A stretch of DNA of 64,000 nucleotides from NCBI GenBank assembly GCA_043228905.1, contig JBHGNT010000061.1, positions 1 to 64,000 of the forward strand. The letters are read 5' to 3'. Shown in pieces: positions 24,022 through 35,918 of the stretch. Made by a program: the position numbers and the translations under genes. The notes under the pieces were generated by a model. The model was not told where the DNA came from. It saw only the letters and a list, made by a program, of their open reading frames with translations, and searched no databases. The stretch is from Azolla caroliniana. Taxonomy: Eukaryota > Polypodiophyta. Position 1 is the stretch's first letter; every line of letters begins with the position of its first letter.

Positions 24022-25182
24022 ATACCTAGCTTGTGTGATATCGGATTTTTGTGTCTAATCATGCGAATGGAAGCTAACAACGCTAGCTATGATATAGAAT
24101 AAAAAAATCAAGATTTTGAAACTCAGGTCGAGAGACATGACGAAATTATCAAATTTGAGGAGGGAGTTTAGAAGAGGCTGTTCGGAAATGAAAATGTTCA
24201 TAACTGGCTCGTGTGATATCGGATTTTAGTTTCAAACATGCGAATGGAAGCTAACAACACTAGCTATGATATAGAATCAAAAAATCAAGATGTTGAAACT
24301 CACGTCGAGAGACATGAAGAAATTACCAAATTTTAGGAGGGAGTTGAGAAGAGCACGTGCGTAAATTAAAATGTTCATACCTGGCTCGTGTGATATCGGA
24401 TTTTTGTGTTCAAAGATGTGAATCGAGACTAATAACACTAGCTTTGATATAGACATGACGAAATTATCAAGATTATAAAACTCAGGTCGAGAGACATGAC
24501 GAAATTATCAAATTTGAGGAGGGAGTTGAGAAGAGGCCGTTCGGAAATGAAAATGTTCATACCTAGTTTGTGTGATATCGGATTTTTGTGTCCAATCATG
24601 CGAATGGAAGCTAACACCCCTCGCGTGGGTAGATTAAAATGTTCATAACTGGGTCGTGTGATATCGGATTTTTGTGTTCAAAGATGTGAATCGAAGCTAA
24701 TAACACTAGCTTTGATATAGGCATGATGAAATTATCAAGGTTTTGAAACTCAGGTCGAGAGACATGACGGAATTAGCAAATTTTAGGAGGGTGTTGAGAA
24801 GAGCCCGTTCGGAAATGAAAATGTTCATACCTGGCTCGTGTGATATTGGATTTTTGTGTTCAAACATGCGAATCGAAGCTAACAACGCTTGCTATGATAT
24901 GGATTTAGAAAATCAAGATTTTGAAACTCAGGTCGAGTGACATGATGAAATTAGCAAATTTCAGGACGGTGTTGAGAGGAGCCCGTTCGGAAATGAAAAT
25001 GTTCATACCTGGCTCGTGTGATATTGGATTTTTGTGTTCAAACATGCGAATCGAAGCTAACAACGCTAGCTATGATATGGAATCAAAAAATCAAGATGTT
25101 GAAACTCACGTCGAGAGACATGAAGAAATTACCAAATTTGAGGAGGGAGTTGAGAAGAGCGCGTGAGTAAATTAAAATGTTC
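24006..25182 (+). repeat. Scrambled stretch with truncated and 182-bp units
   Basis: Seven units of 178, 177, 182, 86, 182, 178 and 178 bases. Two 182-base units (24377, 24645) carry the internally copied patch. The unit at 24645 matches those at 22828 and 28573. The last two units (24827, 25005) resemble 10947 and 11125 and lead into the 25183 block in the same order as 11125 leads into 11303. Confidence 0.83.
24559..24644 (+). repeat. Truncated unit (86 bp)
   Basis: GGAAGCTAACA joins CCCCTCGCGTGGGTAG at about 24617, removing the middle and most of the second half of the unit. CCCCTCGCG at the join is not present in other units, so a few bases may be filler. Confidence 0.85.
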
Positions 25183-26651
25183 ATACCTGGCTCGTGTGAT
25201 ATCGGATTTTTGTGTTCCAAGATGTGAATCGAAGCTAATAACACTAGCTTTGATATACGCATGACAAATTATCAAGATTTTAAAACTCAGGTCGAGAGAC
25301 ATGACGAAATTATCAAATTTGAGGAGGGAGTTGAGAAGAGGCCGTTCGGAAATGAAAATGTTCATACCTAGCTTGTGTGATATCGGATTTTTGTGTCCAA
25401 TCATGCGAATGGAAGCTAACAACGCTAGCTATGATATAGAATAAAAAAATCAAGATTTTGAAACTCAGGTCGAGAGACATGACGAAATTATTAAATTTGA
25501 GGAGGGAGTTGAGAAGAGCGTGTGGGTAAATTAAAATGTTCATACCTAGCCCATGTGATATCGGATTTTTGTGTTCAATCATGCGAATCGATGCTAACAA
25601 CGCTAGCTATGATATGGATTGAGAAAATCTAGATTTTGAAACTCAGGTAGAGAGACATGACGAAATTAGCAAATTTGAGGAGGGAGTTGAGAAGAGCGCG
25701 TGGGTAGATTAAAATGTTCATACCTGGCTCGTGTGATATCGGATTTTAGTGTTCAAACATGCGAATCGAGGCTAACAACGCTAGCTATAATATAGAAATA
25801 AAAAATCAAGATTTTGAAACTCAGGTCGAGAGATATAATGAAATTAGCAAATTTGAGGAGGGAGTTGAGAAGAGCCTGTGAGTAAATGAAAATGTTCATA
25901 CCTGGCTCGTGTGATATCGGATTTTTGTGTTTAAACATGCGAATCGAGGCTAACAACGCTAGCTATGATATAGAATTAAAAAATCAAGGTTTTGAAACTC
26001 AGGTCGAGAGACATGACGAAATTAGCAAATTTGAGGAGGGTGTTGAGAAGAGCCCGTTCGGAAATGAAAATGTTCATACCTGGCTCGTGTGATATTGGAT
26101 TTTTGTGTTCAAACATGCAATCGAAGCTAACAACGCTAGCTATGATATAGAATTAAAAAATCAAGATTTTGAAACTCAGGTCGAGAGACATGACGAAATT
26201 AGCAAATTTGAGGAGGGAGTTGAGAAGAGCGCGTTCGGAAATGAAAATGTTCATACCTAGCTCGTGTGATATTGGATTTTTGTATTCAAACATGCGAATC
26301 GAAGCTAAGAACACTAGCTATGATATCGAATCAAAAAATCAAGATGTTGAAACTCACGTCGAGAGACATGAAGAAATTACCAAATTTGAGGAGGGAGTTG
26401 AGAAGAGCGCGTGAGTAAATTAAAATGTTCATACCTGGTTCGTGTGATATCGGATTTTTGTGTTCAAAGATGTGAATCGAAGCTAATAACACTAGCTTTG
26501 ATATACGCATGACAAATTATCAAGATTTTAAAACTCAGGTCGAGAGACATGACGAAATTATCAAATTTGAGGAGGGAGTTGAGAAGAGGCCGTTCGGAAA
26601 TGAAAATGTTCATACCTAGCTTGTGTGATATCGGATTTTTGTGTCCAATCA
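25183..26651 (+). repeat. 1.47-kb block, copy 2
   Basis: Second copy of 17907-19375, with the same 181-base units (25183, 26431) and the same 177-base unit (26076). Units 25005-25541 also match 11125-11661 at a spacing of 13,880 bases. Beyond 26651 the unit switches to a GAATCGAAGC type, and a chimeric unit at 26790 bridges to the next block. Confidence 0.9.
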
Positions 26652-26967
26652 TGCGAATCGAAGCTAACAACGCTAGCTATGATATAGAATTAAAAAATCA
26701 AGATTGTGAAACTCAGGTCGAGAGACATGACGAAATTAGCAAATTTGAGGAGGGAGTTGACAAGAGCGCGTTCGGAAATGAAAATGTTCATACCTAGCTC
26801 GTGTGATATTGGATTTTTGTATTCAAACATGCGAATCGAAGCTAAGAACGCTAGCTATGATATCGAATCAAAAAATCAAGATTCTGAAACTCAGGTCGAG
26901 TGACATGAAGAAATTACCAAATTTGAGGAGGGAGTTGAGAAGAGCGCGTGAGTAAATTAAAATGTTC
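26652..26967 (+). repeat. Bridging chimeric units
   Basis: Rest of the unit begun at 26612 plus the unit at 26790. The first half of the latter matches the unit at 26253 (ACCTAGCTCG, GTATTCAAACATGCG). Its later part has GATTCTGAAACTCAGGTCGAGTGACATGAAG, a combination not seen elsewhere. They join two unrelated duplicated blocks. Confidence 0.75.
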
Positions 26968-29750
26968 ATACCTGGCTCGTGTGAGATGGGATTTTTGTGT
27001 TCAACCATGCAAATAGAAGTTAACAACGCTAGCTATGATATGGATTGAGGAAATCTAGATTTTGAAACTCAGGTAGAGAGACATGACGAAACTAGCAAAT
27101 TTGAGGAGGGAGTTGAGAAGAGCGCGTGGGTAGATTAAAATGCTCATACCTGGCTCGTGTGATATCGGATTTTAGTGTTCAAACATGCGAATCGAGGCTA
27201 ACAACGCTAGCTATAATATAGAATTAAAAAATCAAGATTTTGAAACTCAGGTCGAGAGATATAATGAAATTAGCAAATTTGAGGAGGGAGTTGAGAAGAG
27301 CCTGTGAGTAAATGAAAATGTTCATACCTAGCTCGTGTGATATCGGATTTTTGTGTTTAAACATGCGAATCGAGGCTAACAACGCTAGCTATGATATAGA
27401 ATAAAAAAATCAAGGTTTTGAAACTCAGGTCGAGAGACATGACGAAATTAGCAAATTTGAGGAGGGTGTTGAGAAGAGCCCGTTCGGAAATTAAAATGTT
27501 CATACCTGGCTCGTGTGATATTGGATTTTTGTGTTCAAACATGCGAATCGAAGCTAACAACGCTAGCTATGATATAGAATTAAAAAATCAAGATTTTGAA
27601 ACTCAGGTCGAGAGACATGACGAAATTAGCAAATTTGAGGAGGGAGTTGAGAAGAGCGCGTTCGGAAATGAAAATGTTCATACCTGGCTCGTGTGATATT
27701 GGATTTTTGTATTCAAACATGCGAATCGAAGCTAAGAATGCTAGCTATGATATGGAATCAAAAACTCAAGATGTTGAAACTCACGTCGAGAGACATGAAG
27801 AAATTACCAAATTTGAGGAGGGAGTTGAGAAGAGCGCGTGAGTAAATTAAAATGTTCATACCTGGCTCGTGTGATATCGGATTTTTGTGTTCAAAGATGT
27901 GAATCGAAGCTAATAACACTAGCTTTGATATACGCATGACAAATTATCAAGATTTTAAAACTCAGGTTGAGAGACATGACGAAATTAGCAAATTTGAGGA
28001 GGGAGTTGAGAAGAGCGCGTGGGTAGATTAAAATGTTCATACCTGGCTCGTGTGATATCGGATTTTAGTGTTCAAACATGCGGATCGAGGCTAACAACGC
28101 TAGCTATGATATAGAATTAAAAAATCAAAATTTTGAAACTCAGGTCGAGTGACATGAAGAAATTAGCAAATTTGAGGAGGGAGTTGAGAAGAGCCTGTGA
28201 GTAAATGAAAACGTTCATACCTGGCTCGTGTGATATCGGATTTTTGTGTTCAAACATGCGAATCGAAGCTAACAACGCTAGCTATGATATGGAATTAAAA
28301 AATCAAGATTTTAAAACTCAGGTGGAGAGACATGACGAAATTAGCAAATTTGAGGAGGGAGTTGAGAAGAGTGCGTGAGTAAATTAAAATCTTCATACCT
28401 AGCCCGTGTGATATCGGATTTTAGTGTTCAATCATGGGAATCGAAGCTAACAACGCTATCTATGATATTGAATTAAAAAATCAAGATGTTGAAACTCAGG
28501 TCGAGAGACATGACGAAATTAGCAACTTGGAGGAGGGAGTTGAGAAGAGGCCGTTTGGAAATGAAAATGTTCTTACCCGGCTCGTGTGATATCGGATTTT
28601 TGTGTTCAAAGATGTGAATCGAAGCTAATAACACTAGCTTTGATATAGGCATGATGAAATTATCAAGGTTTTGAAACTCAGGTCGAGAGACATGACGGAA
28701 TTAGCAAATTTTAGGAGGGTGTTGAGAAGAGCCCGTTCGGAAATGAAAATGTTCATACCTGGCTCGTGTGATATTGGATTATTGTGTTCAAATATGCGAA
28801 TCGAAGCTAACAACGCTAGCTATTATATGGATTTAGAAAATCAAGATTCTGAAACTCAGGTCGAGAGACATGACGAAATTAGCAAATTTGAGGAGGGGGT
28901 TGAGAAGAGCGCGTGAGTAAATTAAAATGTTCATACCTGGCTTGTGTGATATGGGATTTTTGTGTTCAATCATGCGAATCGAAGCTAACAACCCTAGCTA
29001 TGATATGGATTGAGGAAATCTAGATTTTGAAACTCAGGTCGAGAGATATGACGAAATTAGCAAATTTGAGGAGGAAGTTGAGAAGAGCGGGTGGGTAGAT
29101 TAAAATGTTCATACCTGGCTCGTGTGATATCGGATTTTAGTGTTCAAACATGGGGATCAAAGCTAACAACCCTAACTATGATATGGAATAAGGAAATCAA
29201 GATTTTGAAACTCAGGTGGAGAGACAAGACGAAGTTAACAAAAATAAGGAGGGAGTTGAGAAGAGCCCGTGAGTAAATTAACATGTTCATCCCTGGCTCG
29301 TGTGATATCGGATTTTAGTGTTCAATCATGCGAATCGAGGCTAACAACGCTAGCTATGATATGGAATTAAAAAATCAAGATTTTGAAACTCAGGTCGAGA
29401 GACAACACGAAATTATCAAATTTGAGGACGGAGTTGGGAAGAGCGCGTGAGTAAATTAAAATGTTCATAACTGGCTCGTGGGATATCGGATTTTAGTTTC
29501 AAACATGCGAAGTCGAGAGACATGAAGAAATTACCAAATTTTAGGAGGGAGTTGAGAAGAGCGCGTGAGTAAATTAAAATGTTCATACCTGGCTCGTGTG
29601 ATATCGGATTTTTGTGTTCAAAGATGTGAATCGAAGCTAATAACACTAGCTTTGATATAGACATGACGAAATTATCAAGATTTTAACACTCAGGTCGAGA
29701 GACATGACGAAATTATCAAATTTGTGGAGGGAGTTGAGAAGAGGCCGTTC
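26968..29750 (+). repeat. 2.78-kb block, copy 2
   Basis: Second copy of 21223-24005, including the 118-base truncated unit at 29467, 182-base units at 28573 and 29585 and the AACATGGGGATCAAAGC unit at 29146. The match ends near 29750, where this copy continues TTCACACCTAGCCCG and the other has TTCATACCTAGCTTG. It contains the last 181/182-base patch-bearing units in the window. Confidence 0.92.
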
Positions 29751-29766
29751 GGAAATGAAAATGTTC

Positions 29767-32063
29767 ACACCTAGCCCGTGTGATATCGGATTTTAGTGTT
29801 CAATCATGCGAATCGAAGCTAACAATGCTATCTATGATATGGAATAAAAAAATCAAGATTTTGAAACTCAGGTCGAGAGACATGACGAAATTAGCAAATT
29901 TGAGGAGGGAGTTGAGAAGAGGCCGTCCGAAAATGAAAATGTTCATACCTGGCTCGTGTGATATCGGATTTTTCTGTTCAAACATGCGAATCGAGGCTAA
30001 CAACGCTAGCTATGATATAGAATTAAAAAATGAAGGTTTTGAAACTCAGGTCGAGAGACGTGACGAAATTAGCAAATTTCAGGAGGGTGTTGAGAAGAGC
30101 CTGTTTGGAAATGAAAATGTTCATACCTGGCTCGTGTGATATTGGATTTTTGTGTTCAAACATTCGAATCGAAGCTAACAACGCTAGCTATGATATGGAT
30201 TTAGAAAATCAAGATTTTGAAACTCAGGTCGAGAGACATCACGAAATTAGCAAATTTGAGGAGGGAGTTGAGAAGAGCATGTGAGTAAATTAAAATGTTC
30301 ATACCTGGCTCGTGTGATATGGGATTTTTGTGTTCAACCATGCGGATCGAAGCTAACAACCCTAACTATGATATGGAATTTAAAAATCAAGATTTTGAAA
30401 CTCAGGTCGAGAGACATGACGAAATTAGCAAATTTGAGGAGGGAGTTGAGAAGAGCGCGTGAGTAAATTACAATGTTCATACCTGGCTCGTGTGATGTGG
30501 GATTTTTGTGTTCAACCATGCGAATCGAAGCTAACAACGCTAGCTATAGAAAATCAAGATTTTGAAACTCAGGTCGAGAGACATGACGAAATTAGCAAAT
30601 TTGAAGAGGGAGTTGAGAAGAGCGCTTGAGTAAATTAAGATGTTCATACCTGGCTCGTGTGATATGGGATTTTTGTGTTCAACTATGCAAATCGAAGCTA
30701 ACAACGCTAGCTATGATATGAATTTAGCAAATATGGATTTTGAAACTCAGGTCGAGAGACAAAAGGAAATTAGCAAATTTGAGGAGGGGGTTGAGAAGAG
30801 GGTAAATTAAAATGTTCATCCCTGGCACGTGTGATATGGGATTTTTGTGTTCAACCATGCGAATCGAAGCTAACAACGCTAGCTATGATATGGATTGAGG
30901 AAATCTAGATTTTGAAACTCAGGTAGAGAGTCATGACGAAATTAGCAACATTGAGGAGGGAGTTGAGAAGAGCGCGTGGGTAGATTAAAATGTTCATACC
31001 TGGCTCGTGTGATATCGGATTTTAGTGTTCAAACATGCGGATCGAAGATAACAACCCTAACTATGATATGGAATTAAAAAATCAAGATTTTGAAACTCAG
31101 GTGGAGAGACATGACGAAGTTAGCAAATTTGAGGAGGGAGTTGAGAAGAGCCCGTGAGTAAATTGAAATGTTCATACCTGGCTCGTGTGATATCGGATTT
31201 TAGTGTTCAATCATGCGAATGGAAGCTAACAACGCTAGCTATGATATAGAATAAAAAAATCAAGATATTGAAACTCAGGTCGAGAGACAAGACGAAGTTA
31301 ACAAAAATAAGGAGGGAGTTGAGAAGAGCCCGTGAGTAAATTAAAATGTTCATCCCTGGCTCGTGTGATATCGGATTTTAGTGTTGAATCATGCGAATCG
31401 AGCCTAATAATGCTAGCTATGATATGGAATTAAAAAATCAAGATTTTGAAACTCAGGTCGAGAGACATGACGAAATTAGCAAATTTGAGGAGGGAGTTGA
31501 GAAGAGGACGTTCGGAAATGGAAATGTTCATACCCGGCTCGTGTGATATCGGAGTTTTGTGTCCAATCATGCGAATCGAAGCTAATAACGCTAGCTATGA
31601 TATAGAATAAAAAAATCAAGATTTTGAAACTCACGTCGAGGGACATGACGAAATTAGTAAATTTGAGGAGGGAGTTGAGAAGAGCCCGTTCGGAAATGAA
31701 AATGTTCATACCTGGCTCGTGTGATATTGGATTTTTGTGTTCAAACATGCGAATCGAAGCTAACAACGCTATCTATGATATGGATTTAGAAAATCAAAAT
31801 TCTGAAAATCAGGTCGAGAGACATGAAGAAATTACCAAGTTAGAGGAGGGAGTTGAGAAGAGCTCGTGAGTAAATTAAAATGTTCATACCTGGCTCGTGT
31901 GATATCGGATTTTAGTGTTCAAAGATGCGAATCGAAGCTAACAACGCTACCTATAATATGAAATTAAAAAATAGAGATTGTGACACTCAGGTCGAGAGAC
32001 ATGAAGAAATTACAAAGTTAGAGGAGGGACTTGAGAAGAACGCGTGAGTAAATTAAAATGTTC
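29767..32063 (+). repeat. Transition units, older and more varied
   Basis: Thirteen units. Those at 29767-30300 match the 10-unit repeat of 34-38 kb (GAGGCCGTCCGAAAATG, AAATGAAGGTTTTG). The unit at 30479 is 167 bases: GCTAGCTA joins TAGAAAATC with 11 bases lost. The unit at 30646 is 172 bases, losing six bases near its end (GAAGAGGGTAAATT). Units 31352-31885 have counterparts at 39253, 44161, 53880 and 58044, so this is the nearest upstream relative of the large duplication. Confidence 0.8.
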
Positions 32064-32173
32064 ATACCTGGCTCGTGTGATATCAGATTTTGAAACTCAG
32101 GTCGACAGACATGGAGAAATTACCAAATTTGAGGAAGGAGTTGAGAAGAGCACGTTAGTAAATTAAAATATTC
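32064..32173 (+). repeat. Truncated unit (110 bp), GATTTT-GATTTT deletion
   Basis: GATATCAGATTTT runs straight into GAAACTCAGGTCGAC. In a full unit GATTTT occurs at 23-28 and 91-96, 68 bases apart, and this unit lacks exactly 68 bases. The same length and join occur at 39964-40073 and 54591-54700 (duplicate copies) and, with different flanking bases, at 48726-48835. Confidence 0.92.
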
Positions 32174-33960
32174 ATACCTGGCTCGTGTGATATCGGATTT
32201 TTGTGTTCAAACATGCGAATCGAAGCTAACAATGCTAGCTATGATATGGATTTATAAAATCAAGATTTTGAAACTCAGGTCGAGAGACATGAAGAAATTA
32301 CCAAATTTGAGGAGGGAGTTGAGAAGAGCGCGTGAGTAAATTAAAATGTTCATACGTGGCTCGTGTGATCCCGGATTTTTGTTTTCAAACATGCGAATCG
32401 AAGCTAACAACACTAGATATGATATGGAATTAAAATATCAAGATTTTGAGACTCCGGTCGAGAGACATGACGAAATTACCAAATTTGAGGAGGGAGTTGA
32501 CAAGAGCGTGTGGGTAAATTAAAATGTTAATACCTAGCTCGTGTGATATCGGATTTTTGTGTTCAATCATGCCAATCGAAGCTAACAACGCTAGCTATGA
32601 TGTGGATTTAGAAAATCAACATTTAGTGTTCAATCAGAGGGAGAGACATGAGGAAATTAGCAAATTTGAGGAGGGAGTTGAGAAGAGCGCGTGGGTAGAT
32701 TAAAATGTTCATACCTGGCTCGTGTGATATCCGATTTTAGTGTTCAAACATGCGAATCGAAGCTAATAACCCTAACTATGATATGGAATTCAGAAATCAA
32801 GATTTTGAAACTCAGGTGGAGAGACATGACGAAAATAGCAAATTTGAGGAGGGAGTTGAGAAGAGCCCGTGAGTAAATTAAAATGTTCATACCTGGCTCG
32901 TGTAATATCGGATTTTAGTGTTCAATCATGCTAATGGAAGCTAACAACGCTAGCTATGATATGGAATTAAAACATCATGATTTGGAAACTCAGGTCGAGA
33001 GACATGATGAAATTAGCAACTTTGAGGAGGGAGTTGAGAAGAGCCCGTGAGTAAATTAAAATGTTCATACCTGGATCGTGTGATATCGGATTTTTGTGTC
33101 CAATCATCGGAATCGAAGCTAACAACAATAGCTTTGATATGGAATTAAAAAATCAAGACTTTGAAACTCAGATCCCACAGACATGAAGAAATTACCAAAT
33201 TTGAGGATGGAGTTGAGAAGAGCACGTGAGTAAATTAAAATATTCATACCTGGCTCGTGTGATATCGGATTTTTGTGTTCAAACATGCGAATCGAAGCTA
33301 ACAACACTAGCTAGGATATGGATTTAGAAAATCAAGATTTTGAAACTCAGGTCGAGAGACATGAAGAAATTACCAAATTTGAGGAGGGAGTTGAGAAGAG
33401 CGCGTGAGTAAATTAAAATGTTCATACGTGGCTCGTGTTATCCCGGATTTTTGCTTTCAAACATGCGAATCGAAGCTAACAACACTAGATATCATATGGA
33501 ATTAAAATATCAAGATTTTGACAGTCCGGTCGAGAGACATGACGAAATTACCAAATTTGAGGAGGGAGTTGAGAAGAGCGTGTGGGTAAATTAAAATGTT
33601 AATACCTGGCTCGTGTGATATCAGATTTTTGTGTTCAATCATGCGAATCGAAGCTAACAGGGCTAGCTATGATATCGATTTAGAAAATCAAGATTTAGTG
33701 TTCAATCAGAGGGAGAGACATGAGGAAATTAGTAAATTTGAGGAGGGACTTGAGAAGAGCGCGTGGGTAAATTAAAATGTTCATACCTGGCTCGTGTGAT
33801 ATCCGATTTTACTGTTCAAACATGCGAATCGAAGCTAACAACCCTAACTATGATATGGAATTAAAAAATCTAGATTTTGAAACTCAGGTGGAGAGACATG
33901 ACGAAAATAGCAAATTTGAGGAGGGAGTTGAGAAGAGCGCGTGAGTAAATTAAAATGTTC
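32174..33960 (+). repeat. Four-unit cassette repeated at 1,072 bp
   Basis: Units 32174, 32352, 32530 and 32711 correspond to 33246, 33424, 33602 and 33783, each set 715 bases long. Two single units (32889, 33067) lie between. The set includes a GATCCCGG or ATCCCGG unit (32352, 33424), a 181-base unit (32530, 33602) and a GATATCCGATTTT unit (32711, 33783). The spacing is 6 x 178 + 4 because of the long unit and a one-base insertion (GATCCCACAGAC at 33172). Confidence 0.87.
32530..32710 (+). repeat. 181-bp unit with a relocated TTTAGTGTTCAATCA patch
   Basis: Where a normal unit has GATTTTGAAACTCAGGTCGAG (about 91-111), this one has ATTTAGTGTTCAATCAGAGGG. TTTAGTGTTCAATCA is the sequence many units carry about 70 bases earlier (unit positions 26-40). 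The patch seems copied from the 5' part of the unit into its middle, adding 3 bases. A near copy is at 33602-33782. Confidence 0.85.
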
Positions 33961-34138
33961 ATACGTGGCTCGTGTGATATCGGATTTTTGTGTTCAAACA
34001 TGCGAATCGAAGCTAACAACAATAGATATGATATCGAATTAAAAAATCAAGATTTTGAAACTCAGATCGACAGACATGAAGAATTTACCAAATTTGAGGA
34101 TGGAGTTGAGAAGAGCGCGTGAGTAAATTAAAATCTTC
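33961..34138 (+). repeat. Single linker unit
   Basis: One 178-base unit with CATACGTGGCTCG and GATCGACAGACATGAAG, related to 34851 and 36631. It joins the 1,072-bp repeat to the 10-unit repeat. Confidence 0.8.
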
Positions 34139-35918
34139 ATACCTAGCCCGTGTGATATCGGAATTTAGTGTTCAATCATGCGAATCGAAGCTAACAACGC
34201 TATCTATGATATGGAATTAAAAAATCAAGATTTTGAAACTCAGGTCGAGAGACATGACGAAATTAGCAAATTTGAGGAGGGAGTTGACAAGAGGCCGTCC
34301 GGAAATGAAAATGTTCATACCTGGCTCGTGTGATATCGGATTTTTGTGTTCAAACATGCGAATCGAGGCTAACAACGCTAGCTATGATATAGAATTAAAA
34401 AATGAAGGTTTTGAAACTCAGGTAGAGAGACATGACGAAATTAGCAAATTTCAGGAGGGTGTTGAGAAGAGCCCGTTTGGAAATGAAAATGTTTATACCT
34501 GGCTCGTGTGATATTGGATTTTTGTGTTCAAACATTCGAATCGAAGCTAACAACGCTAGCTACGATATGGATTTAGAAAATCAAGATTTTGAAACTCAGG
34601 TCGAGAGACATGACTAAATTAGCAAATTTGAGGAGGGAGTTGAGAAGAGCACGTGAGTAAATTAAAATGTTCATACCTGGCTCGTGTGATATCGGATTTT
34701 TGTGTTCAACCAGGCGGATCGAAGCTAACAACCCTAACTATGATATGGAATTAAAAAATCAAGATTTTGAAACTCAGGTCGAGAGACATGACGAAATTAG
34801 CAAATTTGAGGAGGGAGTTGAGAAGAGCGCGTGAGTAAATTAAAATGTTCATACGTGGCTCGTGTGATATCGGATTTTTGTGTTCAAACAATGGAATCGA
34901 AGCTAACAACAATAGATATGATATGGAATTAAAAAATCAAGATTTTGAAACTCAGATCGACAGACATGAAGAAATTACCAAATTTGAGGATGGAGTTGAG
35001 AAGAGGGCGTGAGTAAATTAAAATATTCATACCTGGCTCGTGTGATATCGGATTTTTGTGTTCAAACATGCGAATCGAAGTTAACAACGCTAGCTATGAT
35101 ATCGATTTAGAAAATCAAGATTTTGAAACTCAGGTCGAGAGACATGAAGAAAGTACAAAATTTGAGGAGGGAATTGAGAAGAGCGCGTGAGTAAATTAAA
35201 ATGTTCATACCTGGCTCATGTGATATCGGATTTTAGTGTTCAATCATGCTAATGGAAGCTAACAACGCTAGCTATGATATCGATTTAGAAAATCAAGATT
35301 TTGAAACTCAGGTCGAGAGACATGAAGAAATTACCAAATTTGAGGAGGGAGTTGAGAAGAGCGCGTGAGTAAATTAAAATGTTCATACCTGGCTCGTGTG
35401 ATATCGGATTTTAGTGTTCAATCATGCTAATGGAAGCTAACAACGCTAGCTATGATATGGAATTAAAACATCATGATTTTGAAACTCAGGTCGAGAGTCA
35501 TGATGAAATTAGCAACTTTGAGGAGGGAGTTGAGAAGAGCCCGTGAGTAAATTAAAATGTTCATACCTGGCTCGTGTGATATCGGATTTTTGTGTCCAAT
35601 CATCGAAATCGAAGCTAACAACGCTAGATATGATATAAAACAAAAAAATCGAGATTTTGAAACTCAGATCGAGAGACATGACGAAATTAGGAAAAATGAG
35701 GAGGGAGTTGAGAAGAGGCCGTGACTAAAGTAAAAATGTTCATCCTTGGCTCGTGTGATATCGGATTTTAGTGTTCAAACATGCGAATCGAGGCTAACAA
35801 CGCTAGCTATGATATGGAATTAAAAATCAAGATTTTGAAACCTACGTCGAGGGACATGACAAAATTAGTAAATTTGAGGAGGGAGTTGAGAAGAGCGCGT
35901 GAGTAAATTAAAATCTTC
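34139..35918 (+). repeat. 1,780-bp (10-unit) higher-order repeat, copy 1
   Basis: Ten units. Markers repeated in copy 2 are GAGGCCGTCCGGAAATG (34292 and 36072), AAATGAAGGTTTTG (34401 and 36181), ACATTCGAATC (34531 and 36311), TTCAAACAATGGAATC (34882 and 36662) and the GTGACTAAAG or GTGACTAAAC unit with GGAAAAATGAGG (35563 and 37343). One internal unit (35207) differs in type from its partner at 36987, so unit-level replacement has occurred within the repeat. Confidence 0.9.
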
